In this document: positions 55,562-64,000 of the stretch, one piece after another
Numbering within the stretch: the first letter of the stretch is position 1
Layout of the letters: the number at the start of each line of letters is the position of its first letter
Assembly (NCBI RefSeq): GCF_030272615.1
Contig: NC_081406.1
Coordinates: 458,454,072-458,518,071, forward strand
From: Cryptomeria japonica
Lineage: Eukaryota; Streptophyta; Pinopsida; Cupressales; Cupressaceae
Length of the DNA: 64,000 nt
Direction: 5' to 3'
Notes under the pieces: generated by a model
Told to the model about the DNA's origin: nothing
Database searches by the model: none
Seen by the model: only the letters and a program-made list of their open reading frames with translations
Translations under genes and position numbers: made by a program

Positions 55562-57213
55562 GGGGGAAAAAGTGAGACTAGGTTATCATGCCCTAATCCT
55601 ACCTTTTGTCACACATTACGGAATACGAAAGAGCCTAGAGGTATCACACAATTGGCTACTTCTTTTTGTGAAAGATAGAGCCATGGGCTACCTATTAGGA
55701 TTTTTATTCCTTTGTTGTAATTGAAAGGTAAGACTATGCAAGTTCAATTCCTAACCCTAAAATGCAAGTATGAGCTAACAACAAGATTGCAGAATTGAAC
55801 TTAAACAATGGAAAGCTATAAACACAAGGATAAGACAAGAATGCAAATGCATACCCGGAGTCAAAATCTGAGTGAAAATGTTCGGGACGGGGGCGCGGGC
55901 ACCACTGTCTTGATTCTGCACCTGAAACTGCACCTAAAACTGTTGTTTTGCACTCTGGAAACTGTCTAAAATGCTTTCTGTCAGGAGGACCAGGGCGCCC
56001 AGCACCTCTATCGCAGGGACCAGGGCGCCCAATGCCCCTGTCCTGGCAGGACCAGGGCGCCCCACGCCCCTGTCCTGGTGTTCTGCTCTGCAATTTGATG
56101 TGGGGTGCTGTCTCGACCTGCTTTTTCCGGATCTGCAACCTGCGGCGTCGTCCGAGTCTTGAAACCTGCACTTATATCTGAAAAAGGTGTTTGGGCGGCT
56201 ATATAGGGTTTTACCTTAGTCAAACCCCGCTTCGGTGATTTCCACCTCCACAAATAGCCAAGTTGTATTGTAAAAGTAATGTGTGTGCAAACCTTGTGTG
56301 TGTGCAAGATCTAAAATGCAAGTAAGCAAACTAGAGCAACCTAGAAAGTAAACCCTAATTGCTTGTTAATGATAATGTAAATGCTCCAAATCAAGATGCA
56401 AAGTGATCTAAAGCATGAATAAATGAGATATTGAAGCTTATGCAAAGACATGAAAACAACATGAAATCATACCCAACCCTCAAGGGAGGAGTACAAGCCA
56501 ATCTTTAGTTGGTGATCTCCTATTGTTCTTCAATGTCTTCCAAACCCTAAATGAATGAATAGAATTGATAAATGCTTGATAGAGGGATGTTGAATGTTGT
56601 TGAAGTCTTCAAAGATTTGCTCTTTCGCTGCATATGAGGTTCGTGAAAACAAAATTCGGATCCCTTCAAATGAAGAAAGAGAGCTCTTATGTATGAAACC
56701 CTAGGTCGTAATTTCATCTTTTGGCCGACCTAGAGATTGAATATCCTGCCAATTTCTTGGGGTTAAGCTTTATTTTATGATTGGATCACGCTCCTAAAAT
56801 TTCAGGAAAAATGTCCGGGACCGTGTCCACTCCGGGCGCCACGGTCTTGACAACTTTTCACCAAATTTTCAGGGCCATCAGATATGATGATTTTAGAGAG
56901 AATCCCGAAGTTACAGGTGATTTTGAGATGTCTTGACCCCCGAAATCAAGCCCCCAAGCTCAGAATAGGGCCTAATTAGGGTTTTTGATTAAGTAGTGTA
57001 TTGGAAGAATAAAATGAAAGGGGCACACTTTAATGAAAGGGCCCGACTTTATGATGTGGAAAATGATGAAATAGAACCTTTAGACCTAATTAATTTGATT
57101 AATTAAGTGCTAAAGGGGAAATGAAATGCAAAATGCAACTGCGCCAAGGCGGGTGCTAAACTAGGTATTAAATTGTACTGCTTTAGCAAGTGCATACAAT
57201 TTATGACATTACA
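55562..57213 (-). repeat. 3' LTR of element B
   Basis: On the minus strand it begins TGTAATGTCATAAATTG right after the PPT. The far end near 55562 is estimated from the resumption of the Q2 ORF. A TATA-like CTATATAG lies at 56199-56206. A three-unit repeat with CCAGGGCGCCC (starts about 55988, 56018 and 56050) lies inside. Short open frames such as 55734-56171 are not genes. Confidence 0.75.
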
Positions 57214-57230
57214 TTTAGCCCCCACTTTAG
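57214..57230 (-). promoter_or_regulatory. Polypurine tract of element B
   Basis: On the minus strand this reads CTAAAGTGGGGGCTAAA, directly before the TG of the LTR, as in other plant Tat elements. Confidence 0.8.
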
Positions 57231-57964
57231 CGGTCATATGAGTACTACGTGCATATGCAAGCTAAAGTACAGAAAGTAAACATCATTTGAAAAAGGATAT
57301 ATCCATAAGTTGTCGGACGAAGCCCCCAGTGGTATCTGTAGTACATAGTTAGGAACCGCACCCTACAAAACACACATTAGATGACAAAATCACCTAATGC
57401 TTACTAAGGAAGGTGATGAAATTTGCAAGTAGCTATATGCCCCCCCTTGTTTCGACTTGCTTATTAGGGAGGTGAAACAGGGTAGCATGTTTACTTACGA
57501 CAAATTGTGTAAGAGAGTATTGATGAGGGATGTTCACTGAAAAGGCTTCATCAGAGCACTTTTTGGAACATCCCGAGAGTAGGGGAACGAAAATATGATT
57601 CCTACGCAACAAACGGTTCGAAAATCGCATCTCCCAAACTGAAGTTATGATGAAATGAGTGAAAGAGGAAAATTAGGGTTTTGAAAGTAAATGTAAAGGA
57701 ATGAACGTATATACCTTGAAAGAGACATTTGCATTTGTCACTTTGTTGATTCTGAGTATTGTTCATTGCAGCAGAGCCCACATAGCCATCATCATGCCTT
57801 CATGATGACCGGAGCATCCCACGAGGATTGAGATCATGCGACAGGCCGTGATCGACGACGAGCCACTGGACGAGGTGAGTTGACTGAACGTTGACTTTTG
57901 ATTTTCTGCATTTGACTTTCTATGATCATTTGCGGGCCCTGGAACCCGATCGTGGGTCCCACAC
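57231..57964 (+). other. Region upstream of PMD gene B, no gene
   Basis: I see no coding domain. It would contain the promoter and leader of the PMD gene (plus strand), but no clear TATA box is visible. Confidence 0.4.
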
Positions 57965-58115
57965 AGGGCGCCATGGTCCCTGTAGGGTGCCATGGTCCCT
58001 TCAGGGTGCCATGGTCCCTTGAGGGCACCATGGTCCCTGACAGGGCGCCATGGTCCCTTCAGGGCGCCATGGTCCCTGACAGGGCGCCATGGTCCCTGAC
58101 AAGACACCATGGCCC
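57965..58115 (+). repeat. Minisatellite of eight 19-21 bp units
   Basis: Units of AGGGCGCCATGGTCCCT with small changes start at 57965, 57984, 58003, 58022, 58042, 58061, 58081 and 58102. The array ends about 120 bp before the PMD start codon. Each unit holds CCATGG. It is not a CRISPR array since there are no spacers. Confidence 0.93.
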
Positions 58116-58237
58116 CAATCAGGACTTGGCGAGAGATGCCAGGGTTAGCATACGATGTTCGATAGTTTTGCATGAATGATTTTTGATGATTGAGTACTGA
58201 TTATAGTTATGATTTTGTGATGTAGGGTCTCCCGTCT

Positions 58238-60344
58238 ATGAGAGAGCACACGGCGAGACAGATTCTTCGCAGTTTGCGAGATCAGATTCCCCGACTCACT
58301 CAGGTAGAGAGAGACACATTGTCGATAGTAGGTTTGTGGTCTATGATTCTTATGCCGGCCATCCGATTTCATCCCGCGATGCTGATGGCATTCATGGAAC
58401 GGTGGGATCCTGACACATGCACGTTCCAGCTTCCAGTAGGGGAGATGACGGTGACACTTGAGGATGTGTACCACATTCTTCGCCTACCGATCAGAGGAGC
58501 TACTGTGACATATGCGACCGATTGGTCAGTAGAGGATCATCAGAGGGAGCAGGTATATTGCATAGGAAGAGTCATGCCGAGCGAGACAAGAGGTCGTATC
58601 ATGGTCAGCTGGCTCTTACATCCTACAGGAGAGGTGCCCCTCATGAGACGTCTTATGATAGCCATCATTGCACTAGTTGTCTGCCCTAATGGGCAAGGTA
58701 CACACATGCATGGGGGTCTCACGTGGTGTATCAGGGCTATGGAGAGACATAGGAGAGTATATGCCTTGGGTTGGAGTATGCTTGCACATCTCTATCACGA
58801 CCTCGAGGAATATGTTTTCGAACAGGGTTGCAGCTTGATGACATGCACACTTCTACAGGTGTGGATATTTGAGCACTTTACATGCACTAGGCTTGTCGGT
58901 TATTCGATGAGTACGGCTAGCAAGCGACCTAGGGTATTTGCTTATCCACTTACCAGCGAGTGGAGATTTGGAGATCTATTGTATTGGAGAGTGATAGTTG
59001 ACAGATTGACAGCTGAGGTGACCGTGTGGAGACCATATCTGTGGATGCACAGATGGGATGGGATGGAGAGACAGTTAGCATGCCTACAGAGGAACCACCT
59101 ACTGAGAGGATGATATCCACACATCATAGTCCCATTCTACTTTGACCAAGTACGGAGGCAGTTCGGGCTAGAGCAGTGTGTCCCAGCCGATGTGCCCATC
59201 TACACTCGACACTCGCGAGTCCTTCCGAGACCCAGAGCAGTAGCGAGACCGACTATAGATGATATCGAGATCACAGATATAGAGGGGTCTGATCAGGATG
59301 TGGTCACTGATTATGCTGCAGACCCTGGGGCACAGCGCAGGTATCATTCCTGGTTTGTGAGATCATACCTAGGGCCTATCTTTCCACCAGATCACCCGAT
59401 AGGCCATCCAGGTCCATGGAGGCATGGAGATCGAGATGAGGATCAGGGATCCAGGTCAGAGGAGCCAGAGGAGGGAGAGGGTCATGAGGAGGCAGAGGTC
59501 CTGATCCGCCTATAGGAGATCAACCTAGTGCCGAGGAGGAGGAGGACGAGGATGACAATGAGGAGGAGAGAGATGATGATGAGGAGAACGAGGATGCAGA
59601 TGAGGATGAGGATGACGAGGAGGATGAGGATAGAGAGGAGGAGGAGGATAGAGATGATGAGGAGGAGTCAGATGTAGCTCCTCACCATTCAGGGGATGAT
59701 ATCGTAGCCTTAGACCCTCCCGTTATTCCCCAAAAGGGGGAACACAAGGTGCTACGAAGACCTGCACCTATCGCACACAGATCGTTCGAGCGTGGGGAGC
59801 CTAGTAGTTCCCAGTCACAGATGCTACCATATCACGATCCTTACTGGCGTGAGGGAGATCTAGGTATAATAGGTTTAAATTGATTGATTGATGTTTTGAT
59901 GATATAAAATGGTATTGACACAAAATCTACTCTACTGCTATAGCTAATGTACAAGAGTGGTGCTCCTTGATCCAGCAAGCAGTGACAGATATCTCCACGA
60001 CAGCACAGATCCCTAGTTCCTCACAGGTTGCTTATAGACCTCAAGGGAACGCGGGTCGGCATGATGATTTGTTTTCCCCATTTTGAGTACAGGTAGAGAT
60101 ATGGAGGGAGAGAGAGCGGGCTCTATCAGAGGACCTTCAGTGAGCACAGCGTGATCTAGCAACAGCTCAGGCCGAGGCTACCTCGTATCGCGCTATCCTT
60201 ATGGATAGGGATCGTAGGAGTTCCTCTCGGAGCCATTCACGATCTATATCATGGTATACCCCCATGGGTCCACCTGCACGGCCGGATCAGGAGGGAGCAT
60301 CTAGTCGTCACTCTCCAGCCACCATCCCTAGGGATAGGAGATGA
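58238..60344 (+). pseudogene. PMD gene B: plant mobile domain protein, antisense within element B
   Basis: ATG 58238 is followed by a plant mobile domain of about 290 residues (MERWDPDTCTFQLPVGEMTV about 58396, LEDVYHILRLPIRG, MVSWLLHP, CTLLQVWIFEHF about 58845). TGA at 59111-59113 interrupts, then the same frame continues to about 59495. A one-base frameshift leads into a Glu/Asp-rich segment (59530-59690) and on to 59863. An 80-bp intron (GTATAA 59864 to CTATAG 59943) is inferred because removal keeps the frame. Exon 2 (59944-60344) has two TGA stops and ends in an Arg/Ser/Pro-rich tail. PMD proteins such as MAIN and MAIL1 act in the nucleus. A role here for the element is unproven. Confidence 0.82.
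59864..59943 (+). other. Candidate intron of PMD gene B
   Basis: The donor AG/GTATAA and acceptor CTGCTATAG/C bound 80 bases that contain a stop in frame. Joining the exons gives a continuous frame (GDLA then NVQEWC). The intron lies in the strand opposite to element B's own RNA, so it would not be spliced out during retrotransposition. Confidence 0.55.
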
Positions 60345-60936
60345 TTTTATGATGTAGGGTAGGTCACATTTTGGATGTGTAGTGACCTACCTTTGTATAT
60401 TGATCCACATATATATATACATGCTTCTTTGTTTCAAATGTGTTATCTTTAATGCCTAAACAATGTGTATTGTGATTAAAGTTAATACATTTGGTAGATG
60501 TACATGTATGTTCTGAATTTAATTTCCATGTGATTGATTTCTCAATGCTCCATGATTAAATTGATACATGTGTGACTTAATTAAAATATTTAATCAAGTA
60601 CTACATTGATGATAAGGAAGAAAGTATGTATTAAGCCTACAAATCATATAACCAATGTGATTTAATTTGAATTTAAACACAACATGACATGATTCAACTT
60701 AACACATAAAAACATTGTATAATATGTCAACATAATGAAAATGTAAATCTTTTGTAATTTACATAAATGAATTCAAGACAAACCATAAAGTAAAGACACA
60801 TGCTTGTCAGGAATGAAGCAATATAGATTAAACAAAACATCATTTAATTCTACTTGCTCTAACAAAGATATGTTAACATATTATCCAATTTTGAAGAAGT
60901 GAGAAAGGAAATAGATAAATGATAAGGAATGAGGAA
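60345..60936 (+). other. AT-rich spacer between PMD gene B and pol, no gene
   Basis: The two genes converge here. It would contain both 3' ends. Runs like TACATATATATATACATG (about 60404-60421) are low-complexity. I see no terminator-like signal beyond AATAAA-poor AT sequence. Confidence 0.5.
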
Positions 60937-62334
60937 TTAAGCATAGTATCTACGCAAGTGCATAGCATTTATAGGGTCTTTAAGAGGCGTACCATCTACA
61001 TCCGCTATTTTGTAAGCACCTAATTCATAATCTTCAATAACGATATACGGTCCAAGCCAATTAGGACTGAATTTTCCCTTTTCTTCTGGTAAGGCATTCA
61101 CATTGCGCTGATTCTCATAGAGCACTAAGTCACCCACTGAGAAGGAACGTTGAATAACCTTATCATTATAGTTTCGTTGTAGAGTTTTTTGATATGCTTG
61201 AATATGCTCAAGAGCATTTATACGCTGTTCATCAAGCATCTCAAGCTGTTGAAGTCTTTGTTCTCTATAGGAGTCATCATCTATTATACCTTTGAGAGAA
61301 ACTCTAAGTGACAGAATCTCTAATTCTAAAGGCATGATAGCATCAGCACCATAAACAAGATTATAAGGAGTAGTTCCCGTGGCAATTCATACACTTGTTC
61401 AGTAGGCCCAAAGAGCATAGATTAGCTGAGTACTCCAATCCTTACCATGCTTATTTATGGTTTTACGAAGAATTTGTTCGATTATTTTATTGGATGATTC
61501 GGCTTGACCATTTGATTGAGGATAGTATGGTGTAGAAAATCGATGTTTGATATGATATTTCTCGAGGAATTGCTTCACGTCTTTGTTTTTAAAGGACGTC
61601 CCATTATCTGAGATTATAGTGGAAGGTATCCCGAATCGAGAAATAATGTTTTCTAGAAGAAATTGACAAATCACTTCAGCAGTAGTAGAGCGAAGAGGAA
61701 TAGCTTCTACCCACTTTGTAAAGTAATCTGTTGCGGTTATAATGAAAACATGTCCTTGAGATGAAGGAGGAGAGATTTTACCAATGAGATCCAACCCCCA
61801 TGCAGAGAAAGGCCAAGAAGCTACCTGAGAACGGAGTTCTTGGGCAGGAGCATGAATCAAATTATTGTGTTGTTGACATTGATGACATTTCTTAACAAAT
61901 GAAAAAGAATCCTGCTGCATAGTTTGCCAATAATATCCCATTCGAAGTAATCTTTGAACCAAGGATTTACCTCCAAAATGCCCCCCACAGGCACCTAAAT
62001 GCACCTCTTCAAGAGCAATAGGGATTTCTGATTTGTTAAGACAGCGAAGGAGAAGACCGTTATAACCCCTTCGGTAAAGAACATTAGAAAGAATGATATA
62101 CCTAGAAAACATCTTGCGAACTCTAGCCCTGGTGTTCCTATTGGTGGAATCAGGAAAGGTACCATCAGTCAAGTATCTTATGATATGCGAGTACCATTCA
62201 TCTGAGTCTACGAAGTCACAACATGTCACCAGGCTGGAATCATCTACAATAGCTGGAGAAGTAAGGTTGTGAATGACAAATTTAAGATCAACCACGGGGT
62301 CCTCTAAAGATACAAGAGAAGCCACACATGCCAT
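60937..62334 (-). pseudogene. Element B integrase
   Basis: The HHCC domain (HLGACGGHFGG about 62030, CHQCQ about 61885) precedes a core with WGLDLIG, ISDNGTSFKN and NGQAESSNK, so D-D-E is intact. The C-terminal part carries a GPY module (WLGPYIVIEDYELGAYKI about 61010-61060). The frame from RT is unbroken apart from TGA codons near 61396 and 61384, both readable as changed CGA (Arg). It ends at TAA 60939-60937. No chromodomain follows. Confidence 0.93.
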
Positions 62335-62904
62335 TGCGTCCGCATGTCGATTATCTTTTTGAGGAACAGGTTCTATGGTGTATGAATCAAATTTTTGTAA
62401 TAAAGAGATAGCAAGGTCTTTATATTGTGATAACTTGTCTTGTTTTGCTTGATACAGTCCTATTACCTATCTTATAATCAGTTGAGAATCTCCAAAAATA
62501 TGTATGTGTTTTATATTCAAAGCTAAGGCTGCCTTTATTCCTGCTATAAGAGCCTCATACTCAGCAATGTTATTGGTACATAAGAAATTGAGATGGTAAG
62601 ATGAGGGAATAGACTTTTTTGTAGGAGAAATCAGAACAACACCTACCCCCGATCCCGTACGACACTTAGAGCCATCAAAGTATAACTCCCAAGTTTCATC
62701 TTTCTCTGTACAAAGGATGAAATCGTCGAGAAAAGACTCAGGGTTAGGGAAGAAGAAAGGTGAAGGGGCCTCAACTAAGTGATCGGTCAACGCTTGCCCT
62801 TTAATTGCCCTTTGTGAAACAAATTTAAGGTCAAATTCAGTTAACATCATAACCCACTTAGCTAGGCGTCCTGATAAATCAGTTTTAGAGAAAAGATGCT
62901 TCAA
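62335..62904 (-). pseudogene. Element B archaeal-type RNase H (second RNase H)
   Basis: Past the standard RNase H end (KMLFSK-like, about 62890) is a linker and then a second RNase H with WELYFDGSKCRTGSGVGVV (about 62650-62700), CTNNIAEYEALIAGI (about 62540-62580) and IFGDSQLII (about 62470-62500). All catalytic acids are present. This duplicated domain is the mark of the Tat lineage. A TAG at about 62466-62464 interrupts it, with the frame open after it. Confidence 0.9.
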
Positions 62905-63999
62905 CGGATCAAACTATACCATGACGTGGACTTCTGAATTTAAGAGATAATGTCTCAATTTCTGAGTCGCAAACACCAAGGCCAAGCATTGTCTTTCTAT
63001 CGCAGAATATCGGGTCTCATAATCGAGTAAGGTACGACTTATATAATAAACCGGACACTCCTTACCATCTTTATCATGTTGTGCCAATAATGCTGCAAGA
63101 GTATGACAGGACGCAGCCGTATAAAGAAGGAAGGGTTTAGAAGGTTCGGCTGGTCGAAGGATAGGAGGATTAGCCAAATACATTTTTAAATCTTCAAATG
63201 CTTGCTGACAATCCTCATTCCATTGAAAAGTGATATTCTTTTTGAGAAGTTGAGTGAAAGGAAAAGTACGATCCGCAAGTTGAGATACAAACCTACGAAT
63301 AGCTTGAATTTTTCCTTGTAAGCTTTTGAGTTGAGACACATTTCTAGGAGGTGGCATGTTGACAATAGCATCTATTTTCTTAGTATCCACCTCAATCCCA
63401 CGATGTGAAACTATGAATCCTAATAGTTTTCCACTATCCACACCAAAAACACATTTTTGGGGATTCAAGCGCATGTGATATTTATGAATCCTTTCAAAGG
63501 TTTGACGAAGGATCTTAATATGATCTATGTGAAGAATGGATTTGGCTAAAACATCATCAACATAGTCTTCTAGAGTCTTATGCATGTAATCATGAAAGAT
63601 AAGGGTCATCGCTCGTTGATAAGTTGCACCAGCATTTTTAAGTCCGAAAGGCATCATTATCCAACAAAACATACCCCAAGGAGTGGTGAAAGCAGTCTTG
63701 AATTGATCTTGAGGGTTAATGAAAATTTGATTGTATCCTGAAAAACCATCCATGAAGGATAATAAGGCATGTCCTGCCGTAGAATCAACTATCATGTCAA
63801 TGTTTGGAAGAGGGAAATCATCTTTTAAAGAAGCCTTATTTAAATCTTGGAAATCGGTACACATTCTTATTTTATTATCTGGTTTAGCCACAGTGATGAT
63901 ATTTGAAATCCATGGGGAATAATCAATAGGGCGGATAAATCCAGCCTCCAATAACTTTTCAATCTCAGCCTTAACAAGCAGAGCCACCTTAGGATTCAT
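62905..63999 (-). pseudogene. Element B reverse transcriptase and first RNase H (enters from right edge)
   Basis: RT has RMCTDFQDLNKAS (about 63870), FMDGFSGYNQI (about 63730), the catalytic YVDD at 63564-63553 and FGVDSGKLLGFIVS. RNase H follows, with LLYTAASCHTLAALLAQ, where the first Asp (normally DAS-type) is Ala. The frame is open from the window edge to a TAG at about 62913-62911, again a CAG-to-TAG type change. The rest of the polyprotein lies outside the window. Confidence 0.93.
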
Positions 64000-64000
64000 T

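Larger units (their letters stand above)
55562..64000 (-). mobile_element. Element B: Tat-like Ty3/gypsy with antisense PMD gene
   Basis: Reading on the minus strand: RT and RNase H (63999-62914), a second, archaeal-type RNase H, integrase (to 60937), a spacer, a PMD gene on the opposite strand, the PPT (57230-57214) and the 3' LTR (57213 to about 55562). The extra RNase H marks the Tat lineage. Gag, protease and the 5' LTR lie beyond the right edge. The copy is well preserved, with only four stops in pol and no frameshift. Confidence 0.88.

Noticed and set aside
55734-56307. Pro/Arg-rich open frames inside the LTR of element B
   Set aside because: They come from the GC-rich CCAGGGCGCCC repeat in the LTR.
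57965-58115. CRISPR-like regular repeat
   Set aside because: The units follow each other with no spacers, and this is plant nuclear DNA; it is a minisatellite.
1-64000. Host genes, tRNA or rRNA genes, organelle-derived DNA
   Set aside because: I looked for cloverleaf-like, rRNA and plastid gene sequences and recognised none; a proper scan was not possible.

Overview
This window is plant nuclear DNA made almost entirely of nested, decayed retrotransposons. I see no intact host gene, rRNA, tRNA or CRISPR array. Every recognisable coding stretch belongs to a plant retroelement lineage: Ty1/copia with tRNA-iMet primer sites, Athila-like and Tat-like Ty3/gypsy, L1-type LINE with zf-RVT and RNase H, and plant mobile domain (PMD) genes. 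The nesting, long LTRs and nonsense changes that mostly look like C-to-T suggest a large, heavily methylated genome. A gymnosperm, probably a conifer, is my guess from style only.

Layout. 1-2634: 3' end of copia-1 (RNase H, 3' LTR). 2635-4670 and 16182-17965: one LINE split by copia-2 (4671-16181, both LTRs, TSD cttat/cttac). Copia-2 has lost its RNase H, and about 4.5 kb of unrelated DNA sits in its place (9867-14380). 18250-23500: Athila-like gag-pol kept in one reading frame over 5.2 kb but with many stops. 24000-25756: an apparent non-autonomous retroposon here called Q (copy Q1). 25766-27340: Tat-like gag-protease remnant. 27345-29926: inverted duplication of a PMD-gene tail. 29476-38838 (minus): a PMD gene split by element N (30754-38413), which has copia LTRs and Gag zinc knuckles but a long unknown coding region where pol should be. 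38820-40031: inverted-repeat array and polypurine tract. 40032 onward: 3' LTR of Tat-like element A. 43665-46900: a probable long LTR holding a 42-bp minisatellite. 46900-54200: decayed DNA with a gypsy leader (two PBS-like sites), a Gag fragment, an inverted-repeat element and a GA microsatellite. 54595-55560: second copy of Q (Q2). 55562-64000: Tat-like element B on the minus strand, with pol in one frame and a PMD gene on the opposite strand between pol and 3' LTR.

Most interesting points. (1) All three copia-type LTR families carry, near the end of the LTR, an array of mini-hairpins with a near-constant six-base loop (YTAACM) and arms that differ in sequence yet stay complementary. (2) Element N keeps Gag zinc knuckles but replaces pol with an about 1,100-codon protein containing a long Lys/Glu helix. 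(3) Two unrelated Tat-like elements each carry an antisense PMD gene; the better one still has a candidate 80-bp intron. (4) Q looks like a non-autonomous, protein-coding retroposon with a LINE-like tail, present twice.

All calls come from reading the sequence; no database search or folding program was run. LTR outer boundaries are exact only where both LTRs or a TG/CA plus PPT/PBS context were visible.
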